A stretch of 64,000 nucleotides of DNA from Paenibacillus antri (GCF_005765165.1 NZ_VCIW01000019.1:99936-163935), one strand, 5' to 3'; counted from the first letter of the stretch, positions 25,644 to 34,424 are shown. The notes: generated by a model from the letters alone, not told the origin. A program made the numbers and translations.

Positions 25644-26933
25644 TTACCTCTCTTTCGCCGGCTCCCCCTTATCGAGTTTGACGAAGAACGACACGGCGAC
25701 CGAGATCGCGATCAGTCCGAGCGGCACGACGCTGATCAAGGTCCGGAACGTCGCCTCCGGATTCGGCCCCGGATTGTCGCCGCTCTCGTAGCCGAAGAGA
25801 ATGCCGACCACGAGGAACGCCAAGGCGGAGATCAGGCCGCTGGAACGCGTGATGAAGCCGCTTACGGCCGTGTAGATTCCTTCGCGGCGACGTCCTGTCT
25901 TCTCGTAGTCCCGATCGATGATCATGCCGGAGACGATCGGCGGCGTCACGAAAAATCCGGCGAGCCCGAACCCGACGAGAATGCCCGCCGCGATACCGGT
26001 AGCGAGAGAGTTGCCGAACCACAGCGGGATGACGGACAGCCCGTAGGCGATCAAGCTCAGCCTCCAGCCCTTCACCGGATCCATCTTGCGGATGAGCCGA
26101 TACCAGACCCCGACGAGCGGAATGACGGAGACGAACATCGCGGCGAGCAGGATCGTGACTTGCGCCTCCGGGATTTTCAACACGTACTTGGCGTAGAACG
26201 GGATCATCGAGCTCAGCAAGCCGTTCACCGTCTGCGCGAAGGAGTTCGCGACGTTGAACGTCCAGAACGCGCCGTTCTTCAGCGTCTCCCGGAACGCTTC
26301 CTTGAACGGAAGCGGCGGCGTCCGACGCGCTTCCTCGTCCTCGCGCACGGAGCCCGCGAACAGCAGCATCAAGACCGCGAAGACGAGCGCATAGACGATC
26401 GACATGCCGTTGAAGCCGATCGCGGCGAACAACAGCGGCGTGGCGGCCGTGCCGATCAGCAGCGCGACGATCTGAAAGCCTTGCTGCACGGCGGACGCTT
26501 TCGCGCGTTGCGCGTTGCCGCGGAACAGCTCCGGGAACAGCGCTCCGTAGTTCACCCAGAGCACCGTGGCGACCGCTTCGTAGAACACCAGCGCGATCAA
26601 GAACCACGCGAACAAGCCGTACCCCTGCAGCCCCTCCGGCACGCTGAACACCAGAATGAACGACAGCATGAACAGCGGAATCGCGCCTACGATCCATGGC
26701 CGCCTACGGCCGTATTTCGTGTCGGTTCGATCCGACCAATACCCGAACAACGGCTGATTCGCCGCGTCCCAGACGAGGAAGATCGTGCGAGCCAGCGTCG
26801 CCAGCCCGAGGCCCAGCCCCAGCTTCTCCACGTAATAATAGCTGTAGAACGAAGAGAACGCCTGGCTTGGAATCATCATCGCCAACATGCCCAGCGCATA
26901 CATCGCCGGAGAATTTTTGCCCTTCCCGAACAT
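25644..26933 (-). CDS. GPH-family sugar:cation symporter (MFS)
   Basis: 429-residue inner-membrane transporter with twelve predicted helices. The loop 2-3 motif GYWSDRTDTKYGRRRPWI (about 63-80) is the glycoside-pentoside-hexuronide signature shared with MelB and XynP. Expected function: proton- or sodium-coupled uptake of an oligosaccharide or glycoside. No glycosidase lies next to it, so the substrate is unknown. Confidence 0.88.
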   Translation of the reverse strand: MFGKGKNSPAMYALGMLAMMIPSQAFSSFYSYYYVEKLGLGLGLATLARTIFLVWDAANQPLFGYWSDRTDTKYGRRRPWIVGAIPLFMLSFILVFSVPEGLQGYGLFAWFLIALVFYEAVATVLWVNYGALFPELFRGNAQRAKASAVQQGFQIVALLIGTAATPLLFAAIGFNGMSIVYALVFAVLMLLFAGSVREDEEARRTPPLPFKEAFRETLKNGAFWTFNVANSFAQTVNGLLSSMIPFYAKYVLKIPEAQVTILLAAMFVSVIPLVGVWYRLIRKMDPVKGWRLSLIAYGLSVIPLWFGNSLATGIAAGILVGFGLAGFFVTPPIVSGMIIDRDYEKTGRRREGIYTAVSGFITRSSGLISALAFLVVGILFGYESGDNPGPNPEATFRTLISVVPLGLIAISVAVSFFVKLDKGEPAKER

Positions 26934-27008
26934 GCCCTGCCGCCCCCGTTCGCTTATCGCTTCCTTTTCCTGTATATTCGCCGGCCGCTCTCTTTCTTCC
27001 TTCTATCG

Positions 27009-27039
27009 AAAAAGACGGCGAGCGTCGCCGCTCACCGTC
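27009..27039 (-). terminator. Terminator overlapping the end of def
   Basis: Stem GACGG.GAGCG/CGCTC.CCGTC with a GCGA loop, followed in the minus direction by TTTTTCG; the upstream arm contains the stop codon of the deformylase gene. Confidence 0.8.
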
Positions 27040-27547
27040 CGTCCTTCGCATACGTTCTCCGCACGACGTCCAGCACGTCGAGCTTCTGCTTCGTCTTCTC
27101 GTGGATCAACCACCGATCCCGGACATGATCCACGAACAGGACGCCGTCCAGATGATCGATCTCGTGCTGCATGCAGCGGGCAACGTCCCCCTCGGCCTCC
27201 AACGTTACGCGTCGACCTTGCCGATCCAAGCTCTCGACCCGTACGTAGCTCGCCCGCTCCACCTGACCGAAAAATCCGGGGAACGACAGGCAAGCTTCGA
27301 ATCCGATCTGCGAGCCTCGCCGCTCCGCGATCCGCGGGTCGATCAGCCCTTCCCCCATATCGAGCACGGCGAGCCGCCGATGGATGCCGATCTGCGGAGC
27401 GGCGAGGCCTGCCCGGCCTTCGTCCGCGTACAACGTGTCGGCCAGGTCTTCGAGCGTCTTCAGAATTCTTGGGGTAATCTCCCCGACCGGCTTCGCCTTC
27501 GCGCGCAACGCCGGGTCTCCGAACGGCAGTATCGTTCGTACGACCAT
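27032..27547 (-). CDS. def: Peptide deformylase with variant motifs
   Basis: 171-residue metallo-enzyme that removes the formyl group from nascent proteins. Motif 3, HEIDHLDG (about 133-140), is intact and supplies the two metal histidines and catalytic glutamate. Motif 1 reads RAGLAAPQ instead of GxGLAAPQ, and motif 2 reads EACLS instead of EGCLS; the cysteine ligand is present. ATG at 27547, two bases after the stop of the XRE regulator, so translation is coupled. This looks like a secondary, regulated deformylase rather than the def-fmt housekeeping copy. Confidence 0.88.
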   Translation of the reverse strand: MVVRTILPFGDPALRAKAKPVGEITPRILKTLEDLADTLYADEGRAGLAAPQIGIHRRLAVLDMGEGLIDPRIAERRGSQIGFEACLSFPGFFGQVERASYVRVESLDRQGRRVTLEAEGDVARCMQHEIDHLDGVLFVDHVRDRWLIHEKTKQKLDVLDVVRRTYAKDGR

Positions 27548-27549
27548 GA

Positions 27550-27798
27550 CTATGCCCCCTTGGAGCGACGGGGCGGCGTATGCACCCATAGTTCGCTCGG
27601 CGTGCAGTCGAGCGCCGTGCATAGAGCATCCAACGTATCGGCCTTCATCTGCTTCGGCTGCCCGTTCAGCAGCGCGCTGACCGATGGCGCGGACAGCCGG
27701 TAGCCGGCTCGCTCCTCCAATACGCGGGCCAGCTCGGCCCCCGACCAGATGCCTCGCTGCGCCATGACTTGCCGGAGCATCCATTCCAACATCGTCAT
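27550..27798 (-). CDS. XRE-family helix-turn-helix regulator upstream of def
   Basis: 82-residue Cro/C1-type DNA-binding protein: a helix-turn-helix at about 20-50 (AELARVLEERAG, LSAPSVSALLNGQPK) and the closing helix DTLDALCTALDCTPSELW. No second domain. It is immediately upstream of the deformylase gene and downstream of a direct-repeat operator candidate, so it probably represses its own two-gene operon. ATG at 27798 (a second ATG two codons later is possible). Confidence 0.87.
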   Translation of the reverse strand: MTMLEWMLRQVMAQRGIWSGAELARVLEERAGYRLSAPSVSALLNGQPKQMKADTLDALCTALDCTPSELWVHTPPRRSKGA

Positions 27799-27812
27799 CT
27801 CTCCCTCGCGAA

Positions 27813-27851
27813 AATTAGGTATCGCCTTATTTTATTAGCTATCACCTAATT
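27813..27851. promoter_or_regulatory. Candidate operator of the XRE-def operon
   Basis: The ends form an inverted repeat, AATTAGGT/ACCTAATT. Within it, two 11-mers of the form AGSTATCRCCT lie at 27817-27827 and 27837-27847, exactly 20 bp apart (two helical turns). The element is 15 bp upstream of the XRE start codon and just beyond the stop of the methyltransferase gene. Its AT-richness contrasts with its surroundings. Binding by the XRE protein is inferred. Confidence 0.55.
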
Positions 27852-27853
27852 TA

Positions 27854-28405
27854 TCACTCGGCCACCTCGATGTCTATCCCATAGCGATAAACATACACCT
27901 TCGTCGCATAGACGTCTCGACAGACGACGACCCGCTCCGGCCTCCGTTCGGGTATCGCGAAGCCTACGCTGACGACGCGCGCCCCGGGGCGCAGCCCCCG
28001 CTTCCATACGCCGTCGAGGCGCGACATCGCCCCGGGGTACAAATAGCAGACGACGAGGTCGACCTCGTCGTAGGGGAAATCGTATAGGTCGCCCCGCCGG
28101 AACGTAACCCGCTCGCCGACGCCGGACAGGACGGCAAGCAGCTTCGACGCGAGCCACGGGACCGGCGAGTTTTCGACGCCGACGATCGTCCGGCCCGGAT
28201 TGCGCCTTGCGATCGCCAGCGCCAGCGTGCCCCATCCCGCGCCCGCCTCCGCGATTCGGCCGGTCGGGCCGAGCCGCGCGACCTCCTCGGCGACGGCTCG
28301 CCGAACCGGCGCGGACGCGGGCATCGGCGAGATGCCGTTCTTCCAGCTCGCGATCACGATCGAGAGCGCGGCGGCCAGCGCGATCGCCGCGATCGCGTAG
28401 CTCAT
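27854..28405 (-). CDS. Membrane-anchored class I SAM methyltransferase
   Basis: 183 residues: an N-terminal membrane helix (about 3-20, AIAAIALAAALSIVIASW), then a Rossmann methyltransferase fold with motif I IAEAGAGWGTLALAIA (about 48-63), the acidic end of strand 2 (IVGVENS) and VDLVVCYLYPG as the motif IV region. Class I fold members methylate many substrates; the membrane anchor suggests a lipid or membrane-associated one, but this is inference. It lies 12 bp after the ogt gene. Confidence 0.8.
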   Translation of the reverse strand: MSYAIAAIALAAALSIVIASWKNGISPMPASAPVRRAVAEEVARLGPTGRIAEAGAGWGTLALAIARRNPGRTIVGVENSPVPWLASKLLAVLSGVGERVTFRRGDLYDFPYDEVDLVVCYLYPGAMSRLDGVWKRGLRPGARVVSVGFAIPERRPERVVVCRDVYATKVYVYRYGIDIEVAE

Positions 28406-28417
28406 CTTGGCCCTCGC

Positions 28418-28978
28418 TTAAAATCGGAACCGCTCGTGGCCGCGGTCCTCGACGTGATCGATGCCTTCCAGCGCAAGCAGCCTCTTCTTGACCGCCAACC
28501 CGCCGCGGTAGCCGGTCAGCGTGCCGTTCGCCCCTACGACACGATGACAGGGCAGGATGACCGGCAGCGGATTCCGTCCGTTCGCCGCCCCGACCGCGCG
28601 CGTCGCCGTCGGGCGGCCGATTTCCTCCGCCAGCCGGCCGTACGTCCACACCTCGCCGTACGGAATGTTCGCGAGCGCCGCCCATACTTCCCGTTGGAAC
28701 GGCGTGCCCATCAGATCCATCGGGATGTCCTCGAACCCGACGCGCTCGCCCGCGAAATACCGGCGCAGCCGATCCGCCGCGCCGAACGCCTCGAAGGGGC
28801 CACGATCGGCGCGAAGCTGCGCTCCCGGCCTCATCTTCTCCAGCCATGCCCGCGCCTCGCCCAATTGGTCTTCGTTATATAACAATCCGCATACGCCGCG
28901 CTCGCTCCCGAGCAGCGTCCAAGTCGCTTCCGCATCCGGCAGCGTATAGTGGTAAACCGTTCCCGCTTCCATCGTCAC
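28418..28978 (-). CDS. ogt: Methylated-DNA-protein-cysteine methyltransferase
   Basis: 186-residue suicide repair protein that transfers O6-alkyl groups from guanine to its own cysteine. The active-site motif is LPCHRVVG (about residue 141), preceded by the helix-turn-helix region (GRLAEEIGRPTATRAVGAAN, containing the conserved arginine finger) and followed by YRGGLAVKKRLLALE. Its ATG overlaps the stop of the Ada-like gene by ATGA, forming the common ada-ogt repair operon. Confidence 0.93.
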   Translation of the reverse strand: MTMEAGTVYHYTLPDAEATWTLLGSERGVCGLLYNEDQLGEARAWLEKMRPGAQLRADRGPFEAFGAADRLRRYFAGERVGFEDIPMDLMGTPFQREVWAALANIPYGEVWTYGRLAEEIGRPTATRAVGAANGRNPLPVILPCHRVVGANGTLTGYRGGLAVKKRLLALEGIDHVEDRGHERFRF

Positions 28979-29544
28979 TCGCTCCTCGTTCTTCGTTCGT
29001 TCCGGTACGCCGTCGGCGTCATCCCCGCGCCGCGCGCGAACCAGACGGTGAAGTGCGACGCCGTCCCGAATCCGATCGACGCCGCGATGTCGGCGACGCT
29101 GTCGTCGGACCGCGCCAGCCGACGCTCGGCTTCTTCGCGCCGCAGCCGTTCCACCGTCTCCGCCGGGGAGACGCCCCTCACTCGCTTATACGTCCGTTGC
29201 AGATGGTACGGGCTTACCGCAAGCTCGTCGGCAAGCGCCGACAGCGTGACCTTATCCGCGTAGCGCCCGGCCAGGATGGCGTCCGCTTGGGCGGCCATCG
29301 CGGCGTCCGGCGACAGAACGCCGTTCTCGTCCGGCTTGCATCGCTTGCACGGCCGAAAGCCCGCGGCGAGCGCCGCCTCCAGCGACGGATAGAACGTCAC
29401 GTTCTCGGGCTTCGGCGTCTTCGCCCGGCAGGACGGCCGGCAGACGATCTTCGTCGTCCTCACGCCTGTATAGTATACGCCGTCGTACGTCGACTCCCGC
29501 CGCGCGACCGTCGCGTAGATGCGCTCGAACAGCTCTCGCTCCAT
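28975..29544 (-). CDS. adaA: Ada-type methylphosphotriester sensor and AraC activator
   Basis: 189-residue regulator of the adaptive response to alkylation. The N-terminal Ada zinc domain (about 1-75) has the four cysteines in VCRPSCRAKTP and GFRPCKRCKP; the first of these is the methyl acceptor that switches the protein on. The C-terminal AraC domain (about 95-185) has both helix-turn-helix motifs (TLSALADELAVSPYHLQRTYK and DIAASIGFGTASHFTVWFA). It lacks the O6-transferase domain, which is supplied by the overlapping ogt gene, as in B. subtilis adaA/adaB. Confidence 0.94.
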   Translation of the reverse strand: MERELFERIYATVARRESTYDGVYYTGVRTTKIVCRPSCRAKTPKPENVTFYPSLEAALAAGFRPCKRCKPDENGVLSPDAAMAAQADAILAGRYADKVTLSALADELAVSPYHLQRTYKRVRGVSPAETVERLRREEAERRLARSDDSVADIAASIGFGTASHFTVWFARGAGMTPTAYRNERRTRSE

Positions 29545-29566
29545 GCGCTTTTCACCTCATATCAGC

Positions 29567-29572
29567 AGTATA
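29567..29572 (-). promoter_or_regulatory. Likely -10 box of the ada-ogt operon
   Basis: TATACT in the minus direction, 23 bp before the AdaA start codon with AGGTGA as ribosome binding site. No good -35 is seen, consistent with a promoter that needs the methylated activator; TTGCGC, reminiscent of an Ada box, lies about 35 bp further upstream. Confidence 0.4.
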
Positions 29573-29641
29573 AGCCAGACGCTCGCCCGCTCATAGCCCT
29601 CTCGCATAGGAGCGCAACATTACGAAAGCGGGTCGGCCGCC

Positions 29642-29681
29642 AGAAGGCAAGCAGCCCCCGGGGAAGGTCCCCAAGGGCTGC
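29642..29681 (-). terminator. Hairpin after the copper-amine-oxidase-N protein gene
   Basis: Stem GCAGCCC..GGGGA/TCCCC..GGGCTGC; the tail in the minus direction (TTGCCTTCTG) is only moderately T-rich. Confidence 0.6.
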
Positions 29682-29687
29682 AGCGAC

Positions 29688-31592
29688 TTACTTAAACTCG
29701 ATGGAATCGATCGTCTCTTGGATGCGGCGGAGCGTAGACTCCGTCGCATTCGCTTCGTTTACCCGATACCCGATCATGTACGTCCTGCCGTTTTTTTCGA
29801 AGATGTAGGCTGTTTCTAGAATTTTGTAGCCGTTGCTCTTGTAACTCAATTCAAATTTGGTAGCCGGCGTCGATCCGAACAGAGAAACGCTCGACTTTCC
29901 GATCAGCCTGTAGTTCGGATCGTCCTGACTCTGCTTCGCAACCGCGGCGTCCATGGCATTGATTAAATCGGATCGGCTTAACGTCGTTCCCAACTGAGAA
30001 AACACCGTGAAGTCCGCGCCGTCCAATATGTAAGAGAACGAGTCTCCCCCATCGTGATCGGATCCCTGCATCCAATATTCAGGAATCTTAATCGAATACT
30101 TCGCCTTGCTATTGTTGACGAGTACGCGATGTTCATAATCCGTATTATCCCAGCTGTCATACAGTTCGCCGAGGTTCGGACTCATCGCGGATGGATCGAT
30201 TTCGATGGACTTCACGATGTTGCTGCGAAGTTCTTCCTTCTCCTTGGCCGGCAACTCCTCCGGGTAGCCGATGGAGAAATAATACTTGTAGTCGCCTTCC
30301 ATAAGGAAGATTTCGTATTCCTCGTGCCAACTGCTCCCGTTCCCGAACAAGTCCGTCCGCGCTACGCCTTTGATTCCGTCGATTTCGATCGGCTGGAGCG
30401 CCCCTATCTTCAAATATTGGGAGACGTACTGGTCCTTGTACTGCTTCTCGATCCGGCCCGCCCATGCCTCGGGGGTGTCCCCAGGCTCCCTAGAGGTCAC
30501 CTGGTTTTGGAAGTATTGGTCAAAATCCTCGTTCAAGTATTGATCTAATTTATGGAATGCCGTTTCCGATTGGAACCAATCGACAGGCACCTTGAACGCC
30601 AAGCCGTACTCGCTCGCTTCGATGCTCCGATACCCGTCCTTTACGTTGGAGATATCCTTATACGCCGGGTTCCCGCCATCGAACGACAGAGAGAATGTAT
30701 CTAAGAAGCTTACATAGGAGGCCCATTTTTGCTTATCGTTAAAATTTTCCGTGCTCGTATTCAACGTTACGAAATACTCTTTATCGCCCTTCATGTAGAC
30801 GCGAATTTCAGAAACCGTTCCATCGGGGTCTTTACTGACGACCTTGGCGTATCCGCCGTTCTTCACGTAGGTTTGGCTCAAGATCGAACCGTCCGCATAC
30901 TCGGCGGCTTCCTTCATCAGCCCTTGGGCGGACATCTCCGGTTGCTCCTCGAAGACGTGCACGTACAACGTAAATTCGTCCTTCAGATGGTCGAACCGGA
31001 CAAAGTTGGTCGAAAACTCGTTGTCCCATGGGCTGATTTCGGGCAAATACTCGATCGACCACCCGTAGTAGCTGTCCCCGATATGCGTGCTGTCGGCGTC
31101 TTGGTCGGTCAACTGGATATCTTCGCCCGCCTCGCTCGAACCTTTCTGAATGGTGATCGTCGACGTCGCGGCGTCGAAATTTACGGCCGCGCCGAACGTC
31201 TGCGTAATGAAGCGCAGCGGCACCATTGTCGTATTCGAGCTCAGCTCCGGGGCCGCTTCCAAGGTCGAGCTCTCGCCGTCGACCGAGACGTTCTTGCTTC
31301 CGATCGTCAATTGAATGTTTCGTCCTTCGTAGGCAAGGCCGATCGAGCTCGTTTTCTCGTCCCACTTCACCTCCGCGCCGAAGGCGGACGTAATGACGCG
31401 CAACGGCACCAGCGTAACGTTATTGGACAAATACGGCTTCGCGACTTGGATCGTCTGTTCGTTAATCTTGACGTTCTCGTTGCCGATCTGGACTTGGACT
31501 TCGACCGGCGCCGTCGCGGCGCTCGCGGTTCCGAGCGCGATCGCGGAGGACAATAGACCGCCGATCAAGGCTGTTTTCAACGTTTTATTCAT
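29688..31592 (-). CDS. Secreted protein with two copper-amine-oxidase-N (stalk) repeats
   Basis: 634-residue exported protein. A signal peptide (about 1-25, ending GTASAAT) precedes two tandem copper-amine-oxidase N-terminal domains (about 28-150), recognised by VPLRVITSAFGAEVKWD and VPLRFITQTFGAAVNFD. In Bacillales these domains are cell-surface modules, not oxidases. The rest (about 160-634) has two or three similar alpha/beta segments (YGLAFKVPVDWF, YSIKIPEYWM) like PsbP/DUF1795-type folds. ATG at 31592 has AAAGGAG seven bases before it. It overlaps the 3' end of the HtrA-like gene by 8 bp, so the two secreted proteins probably act together in envelope quality control. Confidence 0.78.
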   Translation of the reverse strand: MNKTLKTALIGGLLSSAIALGTASAATAPVEVQVQIGNENVKINEQTIQVAKPYLSNNVTLVPLRVITSAFGAEVKWDEKTSSIGLAYEGRNIQLTIGSKNVSVDGESSTLEAAPELSSNTTMVPLRFITQTFGAAVNFDAATSTITIQKGSSEAGEDIQLTDQDADSTHIGDSYYGWSIEYLPEISPWDNEFSTNFVRFDHLKDEFTLYVHVFEEQPEMSAQGLMKEAAEYADGSILSQTYVKNGGYAKVVSKDPDGTVSEIRVYMKGDKEYFVTLNTSTENFNDKQKWASYVSFLDTFSLSFDGGNPAYKDISNVKDGYRSIEASEYGLAFKVPVDWFQSETAFHKLDQYLNEDFDQYFQNQVTSREPGDTPEAWAGRIEKQYKDQYVSQYLKIGALQPIEIDGIKGVARTDLFGNGSSWHEEYEIFLMEGDYKYYFSIGYPEELPAKEKEELRSNIVKSIEIDPSAMSPNLGELYDSWDNTDYEHRVLVNNSKAKYSIKIPEYWMQGSDHDGGDSFSYILDGADFTVFSQLGTTLSRSDLINAMDAAVAKQSQDDPNYRLIGKSSVSLFGSTPATKFELSYKSNGYKILETAYIFEKNGRTYMIGYRVNEANATESTLRRIQETIDSIEFK

Positions 31593-32727
31593 CGCCAAGC
31601 TCCTTTGCTTCTCCGAAAGTAACTTCCTTGCGAATCAAGTCCCCGTTCGACATTAACATGATCTTCGCTTTGTCGCCCGGCAAGTAATTTTTCAATAATT
31701 CGTTATAACCCACTAACGTATTCACGTTGACGTCGTTGATGGAGTAGATGACGTCTCCCGCCTTAATGCCGGCCTTCTGCGCGGGCGAATCCTTGCTCAC
31801 GAATTTCACCTTCAACGGATCGGTCGTCGGAAGTCCGATTAAGGCCGCCCAGCTTTCTTCCAGCTCGACGCCCAAGGAAGGGCGCTTAACCTTGCCATAT
31901 GCGAAGAAGTGTTTCATGACATACTCCGCCGTATCCGCCGGGATGGAAAAGCCTAAGTTTTCGACGCCGACCGCCGCGAACTTCAACGTATTGATGCCGA
32001 CGACTTCGCCGTTCAGATTGACCAGCGGGCCGCCGCTGTTTCCCGGATTAATGGCGGCGTCCGTCTGGAGCAGCATGTATTTCGAATGCAGCGACCGTTG
32101 TACGCCGCTCACGACGCCGACGGAGATCGAGTTGCGCAACGCGAACGAGATCGGCGTCCCGATCGCGACGACGGATTCGCCGACCGCGGCATCCGTCTTG
32201 CTGAACGCTGCGACGGGCAACTGCTTCGCCTCGATCTTCACGAGCGCCAAATCGCTCTCCTCGTCGATATGCGTCCGCTTGCCCGCGAACGTCTTCCCCG
32301 CAGCCGTGACGACCGTGATTTCCTTCAGGTCCTTCACCACGTGCGCGTTCGTCAGGATCCATCCGTCCGTTTTCACGATGAAGCCGGTGCCATGGATGAG
32401 GTCGTTCCGGTTGACCGTCGTCCGTTGATCGCTTTCCGACGGACGTCCGATGATCGCGACGACCGCAGGCGAAACCTTCTCCACGACGGCCGAGACGCTC
32501 TTCTCCTCCACGTAGACGAACTTTCCGTCCTTCTGGTTGTAAATCCCGCTACCTCCGAACTGCTCCAGTACCTCTTTCGCCTTCAAATACACCTCGCCGT
32601 TGATCTCCTTGGCGGTGATCGGCGTTCCTTGACCGCCTGCGCCGGCAGCCGACGCCTGCGCGGCGATCGTCGCCGTGACGGCGACGGCCGCAACCCAACC
32701 GGACACCTTCCATACGTAAGGTTTCAT
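31585..32727 (-). CDS. Exported HtrA/DegP-type serine protease with PDZ domain
   Basis: 380-residue secreted trypsin-like protease. It has a signal peptide (about 1-28), a short stalk-like segment, the protease domain (about 70-270) with the triad histidine in LTNAHVV, aspartate in ESDLALVK and serine in NPGNSGGPLV, and a C-terminal PDZ domain (about 285-375, with VSKDSPAQKAGIKAGDVIYSI). All catalytic residues are present. Role: degradation or chaperoning of damaged secreted proteins. ATG at 32727 follows GAGGAG; the frame is open to 32787. Co-transcribed with the following stalk-domain protein. Confidence 0.92.
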   Translation of the reverse strand: MKPYVWKVSGWVAAVAVTATIAAQASAAGAGGQGTPITAKEINGEVYLKAKEVLEQFGGSGIYNQKDGKFVYVEEKSVSAVVEKVSPAVVAIIGRPSESDQRTTVNRNDLIHGTGFIVKTDGWILTNAHVVKDLKEITVVTAAGKTFAGKRTHIDEESDLALVKIEAKQLPVAAFSKTDAAVGESVVAIGTPISFALRNSISVGVVSGVQRSLHSKYMLLQTDAAINPGNSGGPLVNLNGEVVGINTLKFAAVGVENLGFSIPADTAEYVMKHFFAYGKVKRPSLGVELEESWAALIGLPTTDPLKVKFVSKDSPAQKAGIKAGDVIYSINDVNVNTLVGYNELLKNYLPGDKAKIMLMSNGDLIRKEVTFGEAKELGDE

Positions 32728-32785
32728 AAGGGCTCCTCTTCTCCGATCGCTATGCAGCCTATGTGCTAGTTCAAAATCCCTAATC

Positions 32786-32791
32786 ATTATA
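32786..32791 (-). promoter_or_regulatory. -10 box of the HtrA-like operon
   Basis: Extended TGTATAATG in the minus direction, 59 bp before the start codon; the -35 region is weak. Confidence 0.45.
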
Positions 32792-32829
32792 CATTATGGA
32801 AACATTGGCGAATACAAGAAAATTGGAAC

Positions 32830-32860
32830 AAAAAAACAAGGGGCACGGTGGCCCCTTGTT
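32830..32860 (-). terminator. Strong terminator after the EmrB-type pump
   Basis: Stem CAAGGGGC/GCCCCTTG with a short loop and seven T residues in the minus direction. Confidence 0.9.
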
Positions 32861-32872
32861 TTCTCTCTAGGA

Positions 32873-34315
32873 TTAGTGCATCGAATGCATCGGCGCCGCG
32901 TGATTCACGATAACGCGACGAATGAATAACGCCATCGCGAGGCCGATCAGCGTCACGATCATCGCGAATAAGAACACATGCTGCGAGCCGAACGTCATCG
33001 CGTTCGCCACTTCGACCACTTCGGTCGGCGCCGACGACGACCCGAGGTAGCGTTCCATGCCCTGCGTCAGAATGCTGATCGCGACGGCGGTGCCGATCGC
33101 GCCGGCCACCTGCTGCAGCGTGTTCATGACGGCCGTACCGTGCGGGTACAGCTCCGGAGGCAGCTGATTCAGGCCGTTCGTCTGCGCCGGCATCCACACC
33201 ATGGAGATGCCGACCATCAGGCCGATATGCAGCGCGACGATGAACGCGATCGACGTCGCCGGCGTAATGCCGGAGAAAAACCACAGCGCCGCCGCGACGA
33301 TGGCGAGGCCCGGGATGACGAGCCACTTCGGCCCGTACTTGTCGAACAGCCGGCCCATGTACGGCGACAGGAAGCCGTTCAGCGCGCTGCCCGGCAGCAG
33401 CATGAGCCCTGCGGCGAACGCGGACAGCGCCATGCCGTTCTGCAAGTACATCGGCAGGATGATCATGCTCGACAAGATGATCATCATGCAGGAAAGCACC
33501 ATCAGAAGTCCGACGATAAACATCGGATACTTGAACACGCGCATGTTCATCATCGGTTCGCGCATGGTCACTTGACGCAGAACGAACAGGGCGAGCGCCG
33601 CGAGGCCGATAGCGATCGAAGCGACGACGACCGGATGGCCCCATCCCTCCGAGCCTTCGCCGGCCTTGCTAAAGCCGAAGACGACGCCCCCGAAGCCGAC
33701 CGTGGACAGCACGACCGACAGAATGTCGATGTGCGGCTTCGTGACTTCGGTGACATTTTCTAGATACTTGAGCCCTACGAGCAACCCGACGATCAAGACC
33801 GGGAGCGACAGCCAGAAGATGTAATGCCACGTTAAATATTCGATCATGAGTCCTGCGACGGTCGGTCCGGTCGCCGGCGCGAACATAATGACGAGGCCGA
33901 CGAAGCCCATCGCCGCGCCCCGCTTCTCCGGCGGATACACGACCAGAATCGTATTGAACATGAGCGGAATCAGGAGACCCATACCGGCCGCCTGCAGCAC
34001 GCGCGCGACCATCAGCATCTCGAAGTTGACCGCGAGCGCCGCGATCAAGGTACCGACGATGGAGCTCGCCAGCGAACCGACGAACAGCTGTCTCGTCGTA
34101 AACCATTGCAGCAGCAGCCCCGTCATCGGCATTAAGATGCCGAGCGTGAGCAGGAATCCCGTCGTCAGCCATTGCGCGGTCGCGGCCGAGATGTCGAACA
34201 CGACCATTAAGTTGCTGATCGCGATGTTCAATGCCGTCTCGCTGAACATGCCGACGAAGCCGCAGATGAGCAGCGACGCCATAATGGCCTTCGTATTATA
34301 TTGCTTTACCATCAT
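32873..34315 (-). CDS. DHA2-family (EmrB/LmrB-like) multidrug efflux MFS transporter
   Basis: 480-residue drug:H+ antiporter with fourteen predicted membrane helices. Motif A-type sequence follows helix 2 (GLLLQWFTTRQLFVG), the antiporter motif C is GLVIMFAPATGPTVAG (helix 5), and LTTGFLLTLGILMP is the usual start of helix 2. Closest types are LmrB and MdtP of Bacillus. Expected to export lipophilic drugs. It has its own promoter with flanking repeats and a strong terminator, so it is probably drug-inducible. Confidence 0.9.
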   Translation of the reverse strand: MMVKQYNTKAIMASLLICGFVGMFSETALNIAISNLMVVFDISAATAQWLTTGFLLTLGILMPMTGLLLQWFTTRQLFVGSLASSIVGTLIAALAVNFEMLMVARVLQAAGMGLLIPLMFNTILVVYPPEKRGAAMGFVGLVIMFAPATGPTVAGLMIEYLTWHYIFWLSLPVLIVGLLVGLKYLENVTEVTKPHIDILSVVLSTVGFGGVVFGFSKAGEGSEGWGHPVVVASIAIGLAALALFVLRQVTMREPMMNMRVFKYPMFIVGLLMVLSCMMIILSSMIILPMYLQNGMALSAFAAGLMLLPGSALNGFLSPYMGRLFDKYGPKWLVIPGLAIVAAALWFFSGITPATSIAFIVALHIGLMVGISMVWMPAQTNGLNQLPPELYPHGTAVMNTLQQVAGAIGTAVAISILTQGMERYLGSSSAPTEVVEVANAMTFGSQHVFLFAMIVTLIGLAMALFIRRVIVNHAAPMHSMH

Positions 34316-34378
34316 TCCACTTCCTATCCCTTAGAAAATCTTATTTGACGAGCTCTTTGTTCGGTGGCTCGCTATCTG

Positions 34379-34424
34379 TTACAATAATGTTTACAGTTAC
34401 GCAAGTCAATACCTTTACAATAAT
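34379..34424 (-). promoter_or_regulatory. Promoter and repeat operator of the efflux gene
   Basis: In the minus direction TTGACT (34409-34404), 17 bp, TATTGT (34386-34381). ATTATTGTAA occurs twice, at 34424-34415 and 34388-34379, 36 bp apart, one copy overlapping the -10 and the other lying just upstream of the -35; two further TTACA-type sequences lie between. This looks like an operator for a MarR- or TetR-type repressor encoded elsewhere. The core promoter is a good match; the regulator is unknown. Confidence 0.65.
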
